A program made the position numbers and the translations under genes. From BS750m-G62 sp046483505 (lineage in GTDB: Bacteria; Planctomycetota; Phycisphaerae; FEN-1346): a DNA stretch of 14,556 bases. Under the pieces are notes generated by a model. The model saw only the letters and a list, made by a program, of their open reading frames with translations. It was not told where the DNA came from and made no database searches. Shown in pieces: positions 14,038 through 14,556 of this stretch. How positions within the stretch are numbered: position 1 is the stretch's first letter; the number at the start of each line of letters is the position of its first letter. Location: NCBI GenBank assembly GCA_046483505.1, contig JAWODB010000324.1, positions 1 through 14,556 on the forward strand. The letters are read 5' to 3'.

Positions 14038-14556
14038 TCATTCCGCCAGACGGTGGCGACCTTCGTTTGCCGTGGCCGCATCGAGCGGGATGTTGCCGCC
14101 GTCGGCAACGACTTGTTGGCCCTCTCGCGAGAGCAGAAACCGCAGGAACTCCGCCGCAGGCCGGCCGAGCGGTTGACGCGGGGGCTTGTTTACGCAGATG
14201 GTGAGGAAGCGGCTCAGCGGGTACCGGTGGCTGCGGATGTTCTCCGCCGTCGGGGCATAGGATTGCCCATCCGTCCCGGCCAGTGGGACCGCCCGCACCC
14301 GCTTGGCCGTGAAGAAGTTGCTGGCGAACCCGATCGCTCCCACATTGGCTGCAACGCCCTGAACAATCGAGGATCCTCCGCCCTCGACCCGCAGGGACAG
14401 CCGAAACGAGCCTCCATCGAGAACCTTCTGCTTGAATATCTCATAAGCGGCGTCCTGTGGCCCGTACCCGTACAACGTCAGCGGGCGCTCCGCCCACTCG
14501 CCGGTCAGCCCGAGTTGCCCCCACGTGTCGATCGGGCTGCCGCCTCGGCGCTGCGT
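14038..14556 (-). CDS. PstS-like phosphate-binding protein, C-terminal part
   Basis: The 172 codons in the window are the C-terminal part of a periplasmic phosphate-binding-type protein; the start lies beyond the right edge. PIDTWGQLGLTGEW near the edge, LYGYGPQDAAYEIFKQKVL, a GGGSSIVQGVAANVGAIGFA segment, and YPLSRFLTICVNKP followed by AAEFLRFLLSREGQQVVAD and GNIPLDA are all PstS landmarks in the expected order. It would bind phosphate for a Pst ABC transporter, or act in signalling or matrix roles as some PstS-like proteins do. Its stop is 13 nt ahead of the broken radical SAM gene, so both were probably transcribed together. Confidence 0.88.
   Translation of the reverse strand, partial: TQRRGGSPIDTWGQLGLTGEWAERPLTLYGYGPQDAAYEIFKQKVLDGGSFRLSLRVEGGGSSIVQGVAANVGAIGFASNFFTAKRVRAVPLAGTDGQSYAPTAENIRSHRYPLSRFLTICVNKPPRQPLGRPAAEFLRFLLSREGQQVVADGGNIPLDAATANEGRHRLAE

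Overview
The window is a GC-rich bacterial chromosome segment with no rRNA, tRNA or CRISPR. Its gene content points to a planctomycete-like bacterium, probably Phycisphaerae or a relative: a Tat-exported Gfo/Idh/MocA oxidoreductase next to a DUF1080 protein, a PQQ-type propeller with EF-hands, an AsmA-like protein, RHS/YD debris and many GC-rich palindromic intergenic repeats. The taxonomic call is inference from gene families; no marker gene is present.

Layout. 1-469: repeat-dense DNA (two 97%-identical 113-bp copies, a MITE-like palindrome, paired hairpins) ending in a plausible sigma70 promoter. 470-2907 (+): Tat-signal oxidoreductase, then a secreted DUF1080 protein, a pair that fits 3-keto-glycoside metabolism, separated by 272 bp of hairpins. 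2908-3177: convergent gap holding a heptamer array. 3178-3495 (-): AhpD/CMD-like protein. 3496-4120: noncoding, ending in an 86-bp palindromic element. 4121-6749 (-): an XPB-like helicase and a DUF790/Bax1-like nuclease with overlapping ends, driven by a near-consensus promoter whose -10 box lies 7 nt from the start codon. 6869-7771 (-): RHS remnants in two diverged copies around a lower-GC gene for a small membrane protein. 7772-10646 (-): a secreted family VIII/class C beta-lactamase-like serine hydrolase followed by a PQQ propeller protein with two EF-hands. 10647-11265: mostly empty, with a possible 53-codon remnant. 11266-13017 (-): AsmA-like protein preceded by a short, apparently 5'-truncated gene. 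13130-14024 (-): a ruined B12-binding radical SAM gene. 14038-14556 (-): the C-terminal part of a PstS-like phosphate-binding protein, running off the window.

Most notable: (1) the radical SAM gene has lost its whole radical SAM core in frame and carries a 28-bp perfect inverted repeat that looks like a template-switch mutation, introducing a stop and frameshift; (2) paired-hairpin repeats in which the loops of two adjacent stems are complementary, at three loci with different sequences; (3) an archaeal-style XPB-Bax1 pair in a bacterial context; (4) an RHS graveyard with a putative cargo or immunity gene. I found no complete, clearly new multi-gene system.
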